This document shows positions 1-9,626 of a DNA stretch of 64,000 nt, piece after piece. A model generated the notes under the pieces. It made no database searches and was not told the DNA's origin. It was given only the letters and a program-made list of their open reading frames with translations. The DNA comes from Psychrosphaera algicola (lineage in GTDB: Bacteria; Pseudomonadota; Gammaproteobacteria; Enterobacterales; Alteromonadaceae). The first letter of the stretch is position 1. Each line of letters starts with the position of its first letter. The DNA lies in the NCBI RefSeq assembly GCF_028401425.1, contig NZ_JAQOMS010000002.1:3596001-3660000 (forward strand), given 5' to 3'. The translations under genes and the position numbers were made by a program.

Positions 1-1257
1 GACTACCAACTTGTCGACGACTCGTAATGGTAAGTTTGCTGTCATGAATTTTTAATATACGATTGACGATAGACAAGCCTAAACCTGAACCTCCACTATC
101 TCGTGTACGCGCTTCGTCAATTCGATAAAAACGTTCTGTTAGTCTTGAAATATGTTCCGGTGCAATTCCCTGTCCATTGTCTTTACAACAAAATTTAGCA
201 CCGCCTTTGTCGTCACTGAGCCATTCTATTTCTATTTTTCCGCCGGCAGGTGTGTACTTTACGGCATTAAATATCAAATTAGAAAAGGCACTACGGAGTT
301 GCTCTTTGTCAGTTAACATCCACAATGATTTGTCGATATTTAAGGTGATTTCATGTTGGTTGTTCGATAGCGCAATTGCGTCAGACTGTATTTTTTCCAA
401 CAGTGCAGGGACGTCGGTGGGTTTGGCATATTGTGTTGGCTGGGCGTTTTCCAAACGTGTTAATGTCATTAGCTGCTCAACCAATGCTTCCATTCGTTGG
501 GACTGTTCACTCATCATCTTGTGTGCTTGTGGCCAAATTCCCATCGATGGCGCTTCGTCATTAGGTAACATTTCTAAATAGCCGCGCATAACCGTTAATG
601 GTGTTCGGAGTTCATGCGACACATTGGCGATAAAGTCTTTCCGCATTTGTTCCATGAGTCTAAGCTGAGTGACGTCGCGAGCAATTAACGTCCACTGGTT
701 TTTTCAAACGGGGCGATTCTGCATTCGAGTGTGATGTGTTCATTTAGCGGTGAAGAGAACTCAAATGGTTCGTCGTATTCTTTTTGTTCTAGATAGTGAA
801 TAAACTCAGGATGACGAAGAAAATTATCTAGACGATTGCCAATATCACTTGGCATTTTGAAGCCCATCATTATTTGGGCTAACGTATTACACCAAACTAT
901 GGTTCTATCAGTGGTAAAAACAACAACGGCATCTGGCAATGATTCCGCGCCTTTGCGAAACCGTTTGATCAGCAGCCCTAACTCTTTGCGTTTTTGTTTG
1001 TGCTTACGTTGTAACTGAAACAGGCCATCAAAAAGTAGCGCCCAAGCGCCTTTGGCATTATACGGGGCAGAATTATTGTCGTACCACAGCCAATGAATGG
1101 CTTTTAGAAGATGAAAGTAATGCCAAATAATAATCGACAATAAACCAATAGCTATGGCTTGGTAGACATACCCGAAGGCCATTCCGATTAGGATAAAAGG
1201 CAACAATATTAACGCTACCTTTACAACAATATCCCTAATTTTTGGCAGTTGTATCAT
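1..1257 (-). CDS. phoR: Phosphate sensor histidine kinase PhoR (3' end cut by window)
   Basis: Membrane kinase of the phosphate-starvation system; it phosphorylates PhoB, encoded 8 bases upstream in the same operon. The N-terminus has two hydrophobic helices, then a PAS-like region, the phosphoacceptor motif VSHELRTPLT, an N-box (SNLIFNAVKYTP) and a G-box (DSGGSGLGLSIV). The gene runs off the left edge, so only the last part of the ATPase domain may be missing. The frame breaks at about 699-704, where a run of six T should be seven; after that one-base repair the PAS and kinase halves read as one protein. I treat the break as a sequencing error. Identity is firm from the phoB-phoR order and motifs. 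Confidence 0.93.
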
Positions 1258-1265
1258 TTAAATCC

Positions 1266-1949
1266 TTAGTTGTTAGCTGAAAACCGATATCCTGAGCCTC
1301 GAACCGTTTGGATCATATGATTAACGTCGCCCATGGCTTTTCTCAAACGTCGTATTTGTACATCAACTGTACGATCTTCAACATAAACGTTTGTACCCCA
1401 GACATGATCTAATAATTGTTCCCTGCTGTAAACCCGTTCTGGGTGCGTCATGAAAAAATGCAGTAATTTAAATTCTGTTGGACCAAGCTCAATTCGTTCA
1501 TCGTTTACCGTTACACGGTGTGAAACTGGGTCTAAAACCAGTCCATTAGCCTGCACTGAATCTTCAATTGAAGTCGGTGAAACACGGCGTAACACCGCCT
1601 TAATACGGGCCATCAGTTCTTTTGGTGAAAATGGCTTTGTCATGTAATCGTCCGCGCCTACTTCTAGACCTCGGATCTTATCTTCTTCTTCGCCGCGGGC
1701 TGTTAACATTATAATTGGAATGTCTTTGGTGTAGTCCTGCTGTTTGAGCGTTTTAGCAATTTGAATGCCGCTGGCGCCGGGTAACATCCAATCGAGTAAA
1801 ATAAGCACAGGTGAAGGGTCTATTAAATACTTTTGGGCTTCCTCAAAACTTTCGGCTTGAAGTGCTTCATAGCCATTTTGTTCAAGTACAAAAGCTAACA
1901 TTTCTCTAATTGGTGCTTCGTCTTCAATTACTAATATTTTATTTGTCAT
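1266..1949 (-). CDS. phoB: Phosphate regulon response regulator PhoB
   Basis: DNA-binding response regulator (227 aa) that activates phosphate-scavenging genes when phosphorylated by PhoR. The receiver domain occupies residues 1-120 with acidic pocket residues near 10-11, phosphoacceptor Asp53 (LLDWMLPG) and the conserved Lys in TKPFSPKEL. The C-terminal OmpR-type winged helix carries the EDRTVDVQIRRLRKAM recognition region. Length and domain order match E. coli PhoB. It precedes phoR, and a Pho box lies upstream, which implies autoregulation. Confidence 0.96.
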   Translation of the reverse strand: MTNKILVIEDEAPIREMLAFVLEQNGYEALQAESFEEAQKYLIDPSPVLILLDWMLPGASGIQIAKTLKQQDYTKDIPIIMLTARGEEEDKIRGLEVGADDYMTKPFSPKELMARIKAVLRRVSPTSIEDSVQANGLVLDPVSHRVTVNDERIELGPTEFKLLHFFMTHPERVYSREQLLDHVWGTNVYVEDRTVDVQIRRLRKAMGDVNHMIQTVRGSGYRFSANN

Positions 1950-2000
1950 TTTCTATTCATAAAATTGGAATAATTACTGTGAATACAGTATCAAATAAGT

Positions 2001-2020
2001 ATATGACAATAATATGACAA
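2001..2020 (-). promoter_or_regulatory. Pho box upstream of phoB
   Basis: On the minus strand this reads TTGTCATATTATTGTCATAT: two TTGTCATA repeats 11 bases apart, matching the known PhoB site (two CTGTCAT-like repeats with 11-base period). It lies about 50 bases upstream of the phoB start, where a PhoB site replacing the -35 element would be expected. Confidence 0.82.
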
Positions 2021-2128
2021 AAGACTTAGGGGTAATAAAAAATGACATTAAACGATCATTAAATAGAAACAATCATAAAATTGTTATGTCATTTAATAAC
2101 TTAGAACTTTTTGGATGAAATTAAATGA

Positions 2129-2668
2129 CTATTTTAGGCGATGTGATATGTATTGGCCTTCAACAATCAGGGTCACAATGACGGGCTTATCAGTGGTATT
2201 TTTCCAATACCAACCATGTGAACCGGAAAAAGGGGCGGTAAAACTGCCTTTCATCGTTTCTAATGTCGCAATCGCGTAACTTTCAAAATAGCCCGTAGTA
2301 TCGCCTTTGGGTTCGCCGTGCAAATCGAAGTACAGTAAAGAGCCGTTGGTTTGCCATTCGTAGTTTAGTTTTTGATATTGCGTCATTACAAATTTGTATT
2401 CAACGCCACGTCCAGCTGGCACAATTACTTCTATGGTGACCGGCGGTTTATTTGTTGCGTTCTGGACAGGTTGTTTTAAGTTTGTGTTAATGGCATTTGT
2501 CGAAGTTTGAGTAAATACCGTTAGCCCTAATTTTTCACCTAGCCCGGTTGGGTCAATATTATATTCTGCAGGAAGAATAATGATCAGTAATACAGCCGCT
2601 GCAAAAATAAAGCTTAACAATGTGTATTTAATTAAAGCTGGCGTTGATAATAAAACTGTTTGTTGCAT
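2129..2668 (-). CDS. Transmembrane anchor protein of a HupE-type pair
   Basis: A 179-residue protein with one strong transmembrane segment near residues 14-33 followed by a soluble domain of beta character ending in IVTLIVEGQYISHRLK. Similar single-helix 'transmembrane anchor' proteins are commonly found next to HupE/UreJ_2 genes in marine gammaproteobacteria, and here the HupE-like gene lies 65 bases upstream on the same strand, so the two are probably co-transcribed. The biochemical role is unknown; a part in metal handling or a membrane complex is only a guess from the neighbour. Confidence 0.62.
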   Translation of the reverse strand: MQQTVLLSTPALIKYTLLSFIFAAAVLLIIILPAEYNIDPTGLGEKLGLTVFTQTSTNAINTNLKQPVQNATNKPPVTIEVIVPAGRGVEYKFVMTQYQKLNYEWQTNGSLLYFDLHGEPKGDTTGYFESYAIATLETMKGSFTAPFSGSHGWYWKNTTDKPVIVTLIVEGQYISHRLK

Positions 2669-2733
2669 ATTTAACTCTCTTTTTCAATATGGCATTATTG
2701 AATTAATAATTATTGTTACACTTTTAAGCCCAA

Positions 2734-3429
2734 CTAAATAAAGTATCCAGTTAACTGTAAGCCGAAGAGCATAAAGCCAGCGCTCATCAATAACCCATTT
2801 GTATATTTGGCAAATCGGATAAAACTCGGATGTGTTCGCCACGTATTAATTATCAATAAGATAAACGCTAATGCGGTAAATTGACCCAATTCAACACCTA
2901 GGTTGAACGCTAACAAATTGATCACTAAACCTTCATCCTGTAGTTGGAATTCCTGCAGTTTGGTGGCTAATCCAAAACCATGAAATAAGCCAAAGATGAG
3001 AACGACCAGTTGAGGATTAGGAGATTTTCCAAATAACGCGTTAAAGCCGCCTAAATTATCAAAGCCCTTATATAAAACTGACAAGCCAATAATCGCGTCG
3101 ATTAAATAGGCGTTTATTTGAATGTCATTTAGAACGCCAAAGAGCAAAGTTAAACTATGCCCAAGTGTAAACATGCTGACATACAATAATACATCGCGAC
3201 TTTTATGGATGAAAAATAGTACACCAACTAGAAATAATAAGTGGTCATAGCCTGTTACCATGTGTTTAGCGCCGATATACAAAAACGGGATAAACTGCAC
3301 TCCCGAATGTTGTTGCAAGAATGCCCGGGTACTCTCATCAACACCGTGGGCAAAAAGTGCAAACGGTAAGCACAACGCGAGCAGACCGATAAGACTTAGC
3401 CAACGGAATCGAAGTAACGTATCAAACAT
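2734..3429 (-). CDS. HupE/UreJ_2-family integral membrane protein
   Basis: A polytopic membrane protein of 231 residues with an N-terminal signal-like helix (residues 10-27) and about six further helices. The conserved family signatures are visible: a His/Asp motif HMVTGYDHLLFL, FTLGHSLTL and LIFGLFHGFGLA, all typical of the HupE/UreJ_2 family, which is linked to nickel or cobalt handling in some members. The substrate here is not known. It is followed by a transmembrane anchor protein gene on the same strand. Full length, no frame break seen. Confidence 0.75.
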   Translation of the reverse strand: MFDTLLRFRWLSLIGLLALCLPFALFAHGVDESTRAFLQQHSGVQFIPFLYIGAKHMVTGYDHLLFLVGVLFFIHKSRDVLLYVSMFTLGHSLTLLFGVLNDIQINAYLIDAIIGLSVLYKGFDNLGGFNALFGKSPNPQLVVLIFGLFHGFGLATKLQEFQLQDEGLVINLLAFNLGVELGQFTALAFILLIINTWRTHPSFIRFAKYTNGLLMSAGFMLFGLQLTGYFI

Positions 3430-3607
3430 TCATATTTTCCTTACGGGCGATAAGATGGCGGATTAGGTGATAACGCACCTTAGCAAAAAAATGTAGATAT
3501 TTGCGGTAAATCTTGTTTTATTGGTTGAATTTTAGATAAGCAAATTGGTGTGTTTGCTATACAGTACAATAACCTTATGAGTGATAAATAAACGGTGAGG
3601 ATGTTAA

Positions 3608-4032
3608 ATGCACTATCAACATAAACAAATCGGTACGGCATTGTTGGTTGTAATGGCAGGGATTTTCGGTTTTGTCTTTTTTATGGCGATTGAAAAAACG
3701 CAGATATAGGTTGGCCAGTGTTTTTGGTGCTAGCGCCTGTCGCTTTTCTGTTCCACTCTCTTAATATCAACGTAGATTCTGACGTTATTAGGTGGTCTTT
3801 TGGCCCAGGCTTTTGGCGTAAGTCATTGCCGTTAGAAGCAGTGGATTCAGTAAGTTTGATCACAACTAAATGGTACTACGGTTTAGGGATCAGATACATT
3901 CCAACGGGCTGGTTATATACGGTATCAGGGACACAGGCGATTGCGCTAAAACTAAAAGATGGCACTACAATTAGCTTAGGTACAGATGATCCTGATAACT
4001 TGATTGCTGCGATAAACTCGGTTCTTAAATAG
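3608..4032 (+). CDS. Small membrane protein with PH-like domain (frameshifted)
   Basis: Two N-terminal hydrophobic segments are followed by a short beta-rich domain (DVIRWSFGPGFWRKSLPL ... GTQAIALKLKDG) resembling bacterial PH-type domains of small membrane proteins. The start at 3608 is chosen for the GGTGAGG ribosome site seven bases upstream. The frame breaks at about 3703-3709 (gcagatatagg), where a TA repeat seems to be one unit too long or a base is missing; before it the frame ends in a TAG, after it reading continues from WPVFLVLAPV. Function unknown. Alternatively only the downstream 104-residue frame starting with GTG at 3718 is used. Confidence 0.6.
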
Positions 4033-4074
4033 AGACAAGATCACTAGCTTTGTTTAGCTAATGACATAAACAAA

Positions 4075-4102
4075 AAAAACCGCAGGGTTAACCGCGGTTT
4101 TT
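4075..4102. terminator. Bidirectional intrinsic terminator
   Basis: Stem AAAAACCGC (4075-4083) with GCGGTTTTT (4094-4102); there is an A run on one side and a T run on the other, so it can end the PH-like gene on plus and would also act on the minus strand downstream of the porin. Confidence 0.75.
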
Positions 4103-4169
4103 GAATTTCTAATTAAAGCATAAGCAAATCGTATAAAAGGGTTGCTGAAGCTTTTATCATCGAGGCAAG

Positions 4170-5080
4170 TTAGAACTTTTGTTCTAGACCTAAACCTAAG
4201 TAATTTTTGTTGCTTCCAGAAGCATCATCATCTGAACCAAATGTCGTATAAAACGCAAATGCTTTGGTATTTTTACCTAATTTACGATCCGCACCGACGG
4301 TAAAGCCAGAATCATCTTCTAAGGTTTGGTATTGACCTTTTAAGTTATAGGCTCCCATTAGATACTCAGCACTGACCATAAAGCCATCTTTTTCGATGCC
4401 GGTATCAACACTTTCCTGAGTCTGGAACATAGCACCAAGTTTAACTGAACCGACTTTAGTTCCGCCCGTTAGTCGAGTTACGTTGTAGCCATTTAGTTCA
4501 TTGTCCATCGCAACGGCTGCATAGTACTTGCCTTTTTCAGGGCGCTGTCACCGTAAGTCACCGAAAGCGATGTCGCAGAATCGTCGTTCTCTTCATCGAT
4601 GTAATAACTTGCACCAAACTGGAAGCCATTAACTTTAGGCGTTTTATAGGTTATTGAATCGTTAATGCGATTTTCACCTTTCCAGCCTACATTTTTTATA
4701 TCGGCAGTTAAGTCAGAGAATAGGTCAAATTTTCCTTGAGACTGCTTTAAGACAGTATCGTTACGGCCTAAAATAACCTCACCAAACGAGCCTTTAAGAC
4801 CAATATATTGGTTACGTGATTTTAAGTTTTCTGTTGTAGATTCATCTGCCACATCAACTTGAATTTCGTATTTGTAAAACACTTCCAAGCCGCCTTTAAG
4901 CTTTTCAGAGCCCTTTAGGCCAAAACGAGATGAGTTGCTTTTTAATTCAGTTTCACCATCTGAGTTTTGTACGGTAACGTTAACTTTACCGTAAACGTCA
5001 GTGGTAAATTGAGCAGCAAATGCGCTGTTTGTCAGTGCACTTAGGGCAGCAACGGCGATGATTGGTCGCAATATTTTCAT
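4170..5080 (-). CDS. Gram-negative outer-membrane porin (frameshifted)
   Basis: General trimeric porin of the Gram-negative type (about 303 residues after repair). It has a clear signal peptide ending in NSAFAAQF, typical porin strands (SSRFGLKGSEKLKGGLEVFYKYEIQ, GSFGEVILGRNDTVL), and ends with a C-terminal Phe (LGLGLEQKF) as outer-membrane barrels do. The frame breaks at 4532-4536, where a run of five T on the plus strand should be six (LKKGKYYAAVAMDNELNGYNV after repair). Monocistronic by appearance. Substrate preference cannot be read. Confidence 0.88.
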
Positions 5081-5272
5081 TTTAATACCTATATCAAGGA
5101 AGTTGATTAACTTAATCCTAGACGCAAAATCGGCGTCTTGAAATATTTGACGGTATTAAATAGCACAAATGTTACAGAAATATTTCAATGTGAATAAAAT
5201 ATTTCATTTTTATTTCTGTTTTGTTTCTAAGTTGTGACTTTTTTATTAATTTTTAGTGAGATAGAGAAAAAC

Positions 5273-6116
5273 CTACCTAATTTCAATTTCGGCTGGTAAA
5301 CAGACAGGATCGCATTGTTCAATTGTAATTGTGTCTGGTGTAACCGTCATGATGGCAAATTTAACATCTTGAGTATCGGCGGTTATAAAGTGAGGTAAGC
5401 CCACTTCTTCTCGCTGGTAATAAGCAAATTTGTGTTTGTGGGCATGAAGCATTTGATCAAACCCATTTTTAGCCAAGAACTGGCTTAGATCTGGGGCTCT
5501 TCCCCAAGGTTCGATGTGTGACATACCAATGGTGTGTAGCCGTGTTTCGTTGTCAGAAATTGCTGAAGCTTGCTCTAACCAGTCAAGATCTGGCACGTCT
5601 TCAAATTCGTATTGGTTGTCGTTGTAGGCAACAAACTTCGTCCCTAAATATGAAAATGTAAAATCGTACTCACCAAACGTTTGAAGCCAAATATCGACCC
5701 CATAAGATAATGAGTCGTGGTTACCGATTACTGGAATAATAGGTTTGTTTGAATGATTCATGGCTTTACATGTCCACTCAAACTCCTGTTTTAATCCAGT
5801 TTCGACTAAGTCACCTAATAGAATAATAAAATCGACTTCCGCATAGGTGTTTAACAATTTTATCGTTTCGTCAAAATCTTCTGGAAATTGTTGTGGGTCG
5901 CCCAATAATGCAACTTTAAATGAATCGCCGATTTGTTTGGTTTGTTCAATCTGTTTAATCAACGCAAGGTTTTCATCAACGGATTGACTATGGGCAATAG
6001 ACGTCGGTTTGCCATGGCGAAAGTTCGTAATCACAGCCCACCAAAATGAGTGTTGTTGCTACAGCAATTAAGGCTGTGCGAAGATAATTATAGCCGTTTG
6101 AGGCGACAATATTCAT
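5273..6116 (-). CDS. Calcineurin-like metallophosphoesterase, probable lipoprotein
   Basis: Metal-dependent phosphoesterase fold. Motifs in order: GDPQ (in place of the usual DxH), GDLVETG, GNHDSL, GMSHIEPWG and HAHKHK, which together give most of the two-metal site. Extending upstream, an ATG at 6114-6116 opens a frame with a hydrophobic stretch and a lipobox (LILVGC), so the protein is probably a lipoprotein. That frame joins the catalytic part only after a one-base correction near 6000-6008. The ORF without repair would start at 6034. Its neighbour at 6125-6727 ends eight bases upstream of this start and is probably in the same operon. The substrate is unknown. Confidence 0.7.
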
Positions 6117-6124
6117 AATTGAAT

Positions 6125-6727
6125 TCAAAATCGTTTCCTTATACCAAAGCCATAACTTACGATACCTTCCAAACCAAAGGCGTCGTAATTGTCATTATAA
6201 AATTCAAAATTTCTAACGTAATTTATCAGGCCAACATCTAGCACACTCCAATCCATATAAACTTGCAGGTCTGAATTGAAAGAAACAACTGTCTGATAGT
6301 TAAAAATAACGCGTTTTGCCGTAGGGAAATAATAGCCATCGGGCAGGTAATCTGGGCTTTTCTTATATATTTCGTCTTGGTGACCAATTAGACTTGCCAA
6401 ACCAAAGTTAAATGGACTAATTGTTATAGACGTACCAAACAATTCGCTTTCAATACGAGTGTCACCTTCATAGCGATATTTTAAACTCGTTAACGTCATT
6501 TCTTCGTGGCTGTCTAGCTCTGGTACAAAACCAATGCCAATGGAAAAATTGTGATTCTTATGGAGCGTTAGACCAAACGAAATATGTGCCATTCCCATTA
6601 ATGAGCCTGTTTGCAATTCAACAAATTTCTCCACAGCATGACCTGTGTGGCTAAAAAATAAACTGAAGATGAGAGTAACTATGATAATAAATTTGGGCAT
6701 TAATTGTTTTCTAACTATTTCATTCAA
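6125..6727 (-). CDS. Secreted protein of unknown function, possible small outer-membrane barrel
   Basis: Up to 200 residues. A signal peptide is clear: a Lys followed by a long hydrophobic stretch and a cleavage site near SHTGHAVEKF. The mature part is rich in aromatic and alternating residues and ends with GIVSYGFGIRKRF, which resembles a small beta-barrel, but I do not recognise the family. A second start at 6700 (MPKFIIIV) gives a more usual short n-region and leaves room for a ribosome site between it and the palindrome at 6730-6749, so 6700 may be the true start. It precedes the phosphoesterase gene on the same strand. Confidence 0.55.
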   Translation of the reverse strand: MNEIVRKQLMPKFIIIVTLIFSLFFSHTGHAVEKFVELQTGSLMGMAHISFGLTLHKNHNFSIGIGFVPELDSHEEMTLTSLKYRYEGDTRIESELFGTSITISPFNFGLASLIGHQDEIYKKSPDYLPDGYYFPTAKRVIFNYQTVVSFNSDLQVYMDWSVLDVGLINYVRNFEFYNDNYDAFGLEGIVSYGFGIRKRF

Positions 6728-6729
6728 AG

Positions 6730-6749
6730 TACAGACCGGTCGGTTTGTA
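6730..6749. promoter_or_regulatory. TetR-type operator-like palindrome
   Basis: TACAGACCGGTCGGTTTGTA is a 20-base near-palindrome (16 of 20 positions self-complementary, core ACCGGTCGGT), the kind of site bound by TetR/AcrR-family repressors. It sits just upstream of the secreted-protein gene on the minus strand. No TetR gene is in the window, so the regulator would act in trans. Confidence 0.5.
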
Positions 6750-6916
6750 AATAATAAGGGCGGCTAAGGTGTTTTTCAATTTAAAAAGGCAAATTTGTGG
6801 TTATATAATAAAAGAGAGTTATCTATAGTTGAAATTTAGGACATAAGGTTATTGTTTTTATTAAGCTTAAGTGTATTTCAGAGTAGGATGCGTTAATACA
6901 AATGAAGAGGTGAATA

Positions 6917-7835
6917 ATGGCGAGAGAACAATGGGGCATTTGTACTGAAGCAAATTTACATGGATTGCATTTGTTTTTTAATGCACATGAAGGTTACGAG
7001 CCCGTAATTAGAGAAGCGCTAAGCCAACTACCGAAAATCTTTGACGAAATTTCTGAACAGTTTTCCGAAGGTATGTTCAGTGGAGTTATTGCGATTGGTG
7101 CAAGTTTTTGGCAAGAACTTTACCCAGATGATATCCCCATGGTTTAAAACCATTTCCGGCAATGGGGCAAGACGACAGACAAATGCCGGCGTCGCCAATG
7201 GATTTGTTTATTCAACTTCGTTCTGACCGCCAAGATGTGAACTATATTGCGAGTCGCCGTATTTTAACTTTATTTGGTGAAACCATAGAACTAATCGAAC
7301 AGGTGCCATGTTTTCGCTATCTAGACGGTCGTGATTTAACAGGCTTTGTAGATGGTACCGAAAATCCAAAAGGCAGAAAACGTCGTGAAATTGCATTACT
7401 AGCAGATGCCGGCAAGTTCACTGCTGGCAGCTTTGTTCATGTTCAACGCTATCGCCACCACCTTAATCGCTGGGATAAATTACCAACCTAGGAGCAAGAG
7501 TTGATCATTGGTCGGACAAAAATGGATGACAAAGAATTTTCAGCGGAAGATATGCCTTTAACCGCGCATGTGAAAAGATCAAATGTCAAAAATGCAGAAG
7601 GAAAAACGCGAGAGTTAATGAGACAAAGTATGCCCTATGGTGATTTAAGCCATCAGGGATTATTGTTTATCTCGTATTGCGCTGACCCTGATGCGTTTTC
7701 TGCGATCTTATCAAATATGGTCGTCGGTAATGATGATGGGGACTATGACCACTTGTTAAATTATACAACTGCAGAAACGGGGGCAGCCTTTTTGCACCTT
7801 CAGTGGACTTTTTGGTAAACCAAGGCTCTCTCTAA
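6917..7835 (+). CDS. Dyp-type heme peroxidase (three disruptions)
   Basis: Dye-decolourising-type peroxidase, YfeX-like (about 306 residues). The family signature GFVDGTENPKG, the heme-ligand region SFVHVQRYRHHL and the C-terminal MPYGDLSHQGLLFISYCADP are present. Three defects split it: a C run at 7135-7138 that should be one longer, an in-frame TAG at 7489-7491 (inside CCTAGG) between LPT and EQELIIGRTK, and a T run near 7793 that should be one longer. With these repaired the protein ends DFLVNQGSL at 7835. Three independent defects could mean a real pseudogene, but the two homopolymer losses match the error pattern across the window. Heme enzyme, probably cytoplasmic (no signal peptide). 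Confidence 0.82.
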
Positions 7836-7880
7836 ATCTAGTCTTTCACGCCAGTCACCCTAGACACTATCATTCGGCTT

Positions 7881-7911
7881 TTATATGGGTGAAAAGATTT
7901 CATCCATATAA
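7881..7911. repeat. Strong 14-bp hairpin between the peroxidase gene and glnK
   Basis: TTATATGGGTGAAA (7881-7894) pairs with TTTCATCCATATAA (7898-7911) with one G-T wobble and a three-base loop. No T tract follows, so it is not a standard terminator; it may mark the 3' end of the peroxidase transcript or bind a regulator. Confidence 0.6.
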
Positions 7912-8002
7912 GTGACCAATACTCACCTGTAACTATTGCATATTTAACTGTGAATATTTAGGCTCTTTTTCAAAATAAATATGCAATCAACATGGTGTAA
8001 AA

Positions 8003-8341
8003 ATGAAAAAGATTGAAGCAATCATAAAGCCGTTCCGTTTAGAAGACGTTCGTCTTGCGCTGCAAGAAGTAGGAGTCGTCGGCATGACGATTACAGAAGT
8101 AAAAGGGTTTGGACGCCAAAAAGGGCATACTGAAATGTATCGAGGCGCTGAATATCAGGTCGATTTTTTACCAAAAGTGAAAATTGAAATGATTGTCAAC
8201 AGTGACGATGTGGAGCGCTGCATTGATGTCATTACCAATACAGCCAGAACTGGCAAAGTTGGCGATGGCAAAATTTTTGTAATTGATGTCGACCGTGTCG
8301 TGCGGATCCGTACTGGTGAAGAAAACAACGAAGCGATATAG
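8003..8341 (+). CDS. glnK: Nitrogen regulatory protein PII (GlnK type)
   Basis: A 112-residue PII signal protein that senses 2-oxoglutarate, ATP/ADP and uridylylation state. The T-loop contains the uridylylated Tyr in RGAEYQVDFLPKVKIE (Tyr51), and the C-terminal loop TGKVGDGKIFVIDVDRVVRIRTGE is typical. Followed after 11 bases by amtB, the classic glnK-amtB operon in which GlnK plugs the ammonium channel. I looked for a sigma-54 promoter (GG-N10-GC) upstream and did not find a convincing one. Confidence 0.95.
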   Translation: MKKIEAIIKPFRLEDVRLALQEVGVVGMTITEVKGFGRQKGHTEMYRGAEYQVDFLPKVKIEMIVNSDDVERCIDVITNTARTGKVGDGKIFVIDVDRVVRIRTGEENNEAI

Positions 8342-8352
8342 GGTTAGACAAA

Positions 8353-9559
8353 ATGCAAGAAATTAATAGTGCAGTAGAGACATTAGTCCAAAGCTCTAAC
8401 ACGTTATTTATATTACTCGGCGCTATAATGGTTTTTGCCATGCATGCCGGATTCGCCTTTTTAGAAGTTGGTACGGTTAGACACAAAAACCAAGTTAATG
8501 CGTTGGTTAAGATCATGGCTGATTTTGGCGTATCATGCGTAGCTTACTTTTTGTTGGTTATTGGTTAGCGTACGATACGACCTTTTTGCGAGTGCTCAGA
8601 CGTTATCAGAAAACCATGGTTATGATTTAGTTAAGTTTTTCTTTTTAATGACGTTTGCGGCAGCAATTCCAGCTATCGTGTCGGGCGGTATTGCGGAACG
8701 TGGTCGTTTTTATCCATTTTTAATCGCATCCGCGTTGATAGTTGGTGTGGTATATCCAACGTTTGAAGGGATTATTTGGAATGGCAATTGGGGCTTTCAG
8801 GCTTGGTTAGAAGCGTTAACCGGCGCTCAGTTTCATGACTTTGCAGGTTCTGTGGTCGTCCATGGTGTAGGTGGTTGGTTAGCCTTTGTCGCTGTTATAA
8901 TGTTGGGAATGCGACAAGGCCGAATACGTGGCGGTAAACTTGTGGCATTTGCACCATCTAACATTCCATTTTTAGCGTTAGGTGCTTGGATATTAAGTAT
9001 CGGCTGGTTTGGCTTCAACGTAATGTCAGCACAAACACTGGATGGTATTTCAGGCCTTGTGGCGGTTAACTCATTAATGGCGATGGTCGGTGGTATTTTA
9101 GCTGCTTTGTACTTTGGTAAAAATGACCCTAGTTTTATTCACAATGGTCCATTAGCGGGCTTGGTGGCGGTTTGTGCAGGCTCTGATGTCATGCATCCAA
9201 TCGGTTCATTGTTTGTCGGTTTGATTGCTGGTGGCTTATTTGTTTGGTTGTTTACCTATGTACAGAACAAGTTTAAGTTTGATGATGTATTAGGTGTGTG
9301 GCCATTGCATGGCGTTTGCGGTGCATGGGGCGGTATTGCCTGTGGCATATTTGGTAGTGAAGCGCTCGGTGGTTTAGGTGGCGTATCATTGACAGCTCAA
9401 ATTATCGGTACACTTGCTGGTATTACAATTGCGTTAGTCGGTGGTGGAATTGTTTACGGTTTGGTTAACAAATTCTCTGCTCTAAGAATGACAGATGAAG
9501 ACGAATTTGTTGGTGCAGATCTTTCGATTCATAAGATCGGATCTATAAACGAAGATTAG
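8353..9559 (+). CDS. amtB: Ammonium transporter AmtB (frameshifted)
   Basis: Eleven-helix ammonium channel of the inner membrane. Family motifs include MVFAMHAGFAFLEVGTVRHKN, FAGSVVVHGVGGW (conserved pore His), LGVWPLHGVCGAWGGIACGIFG (second pore His) and DLSIH near the C-terminus, the part that binds GlnK. The frame breaks at 8562-8566 (ggttagcg): the first 71 codons end in TAG and the rest reads from 8561 in another frame. The expected residues there (around VIGY..AYDTTFF) suggest that one, four or seven bases are missing. This is not a homopolymer. Co-transcribed with glnK; a terminator follows. Confidence 0.93.
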
Positions 9560-9579
9560 TTTAAAGTAATTACTTATAA

Positions 9580-9610
9580 AAAATCCGCATGAAAATATGC
9601 GGATTTTTTT
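9580..9610. terminator. Bidirectional terminator between amtB and argR
   Basis: AAAATCCGCAT (9580-9590) pairs with ATGCGGATTTT (9597-9607), with A and T runs on the two sides; serves the convergent amtB and argR. Confidence 0.85.
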
Positions 9611-9626
9611 ATTTTTGGCTAGTTAT

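Noticed and set aside
177..581. Plus-strand ORF of 134 codons at the window start
   Set aside because: It is antisense to phoR; the minus strand there encodes the conserved HisKA and ATPase motifs.
7912..8002. Sigma-54 promoter for glnK-amtB
   Set aside because: No GG-N10-GC element with a reasonable match was found in this interval.
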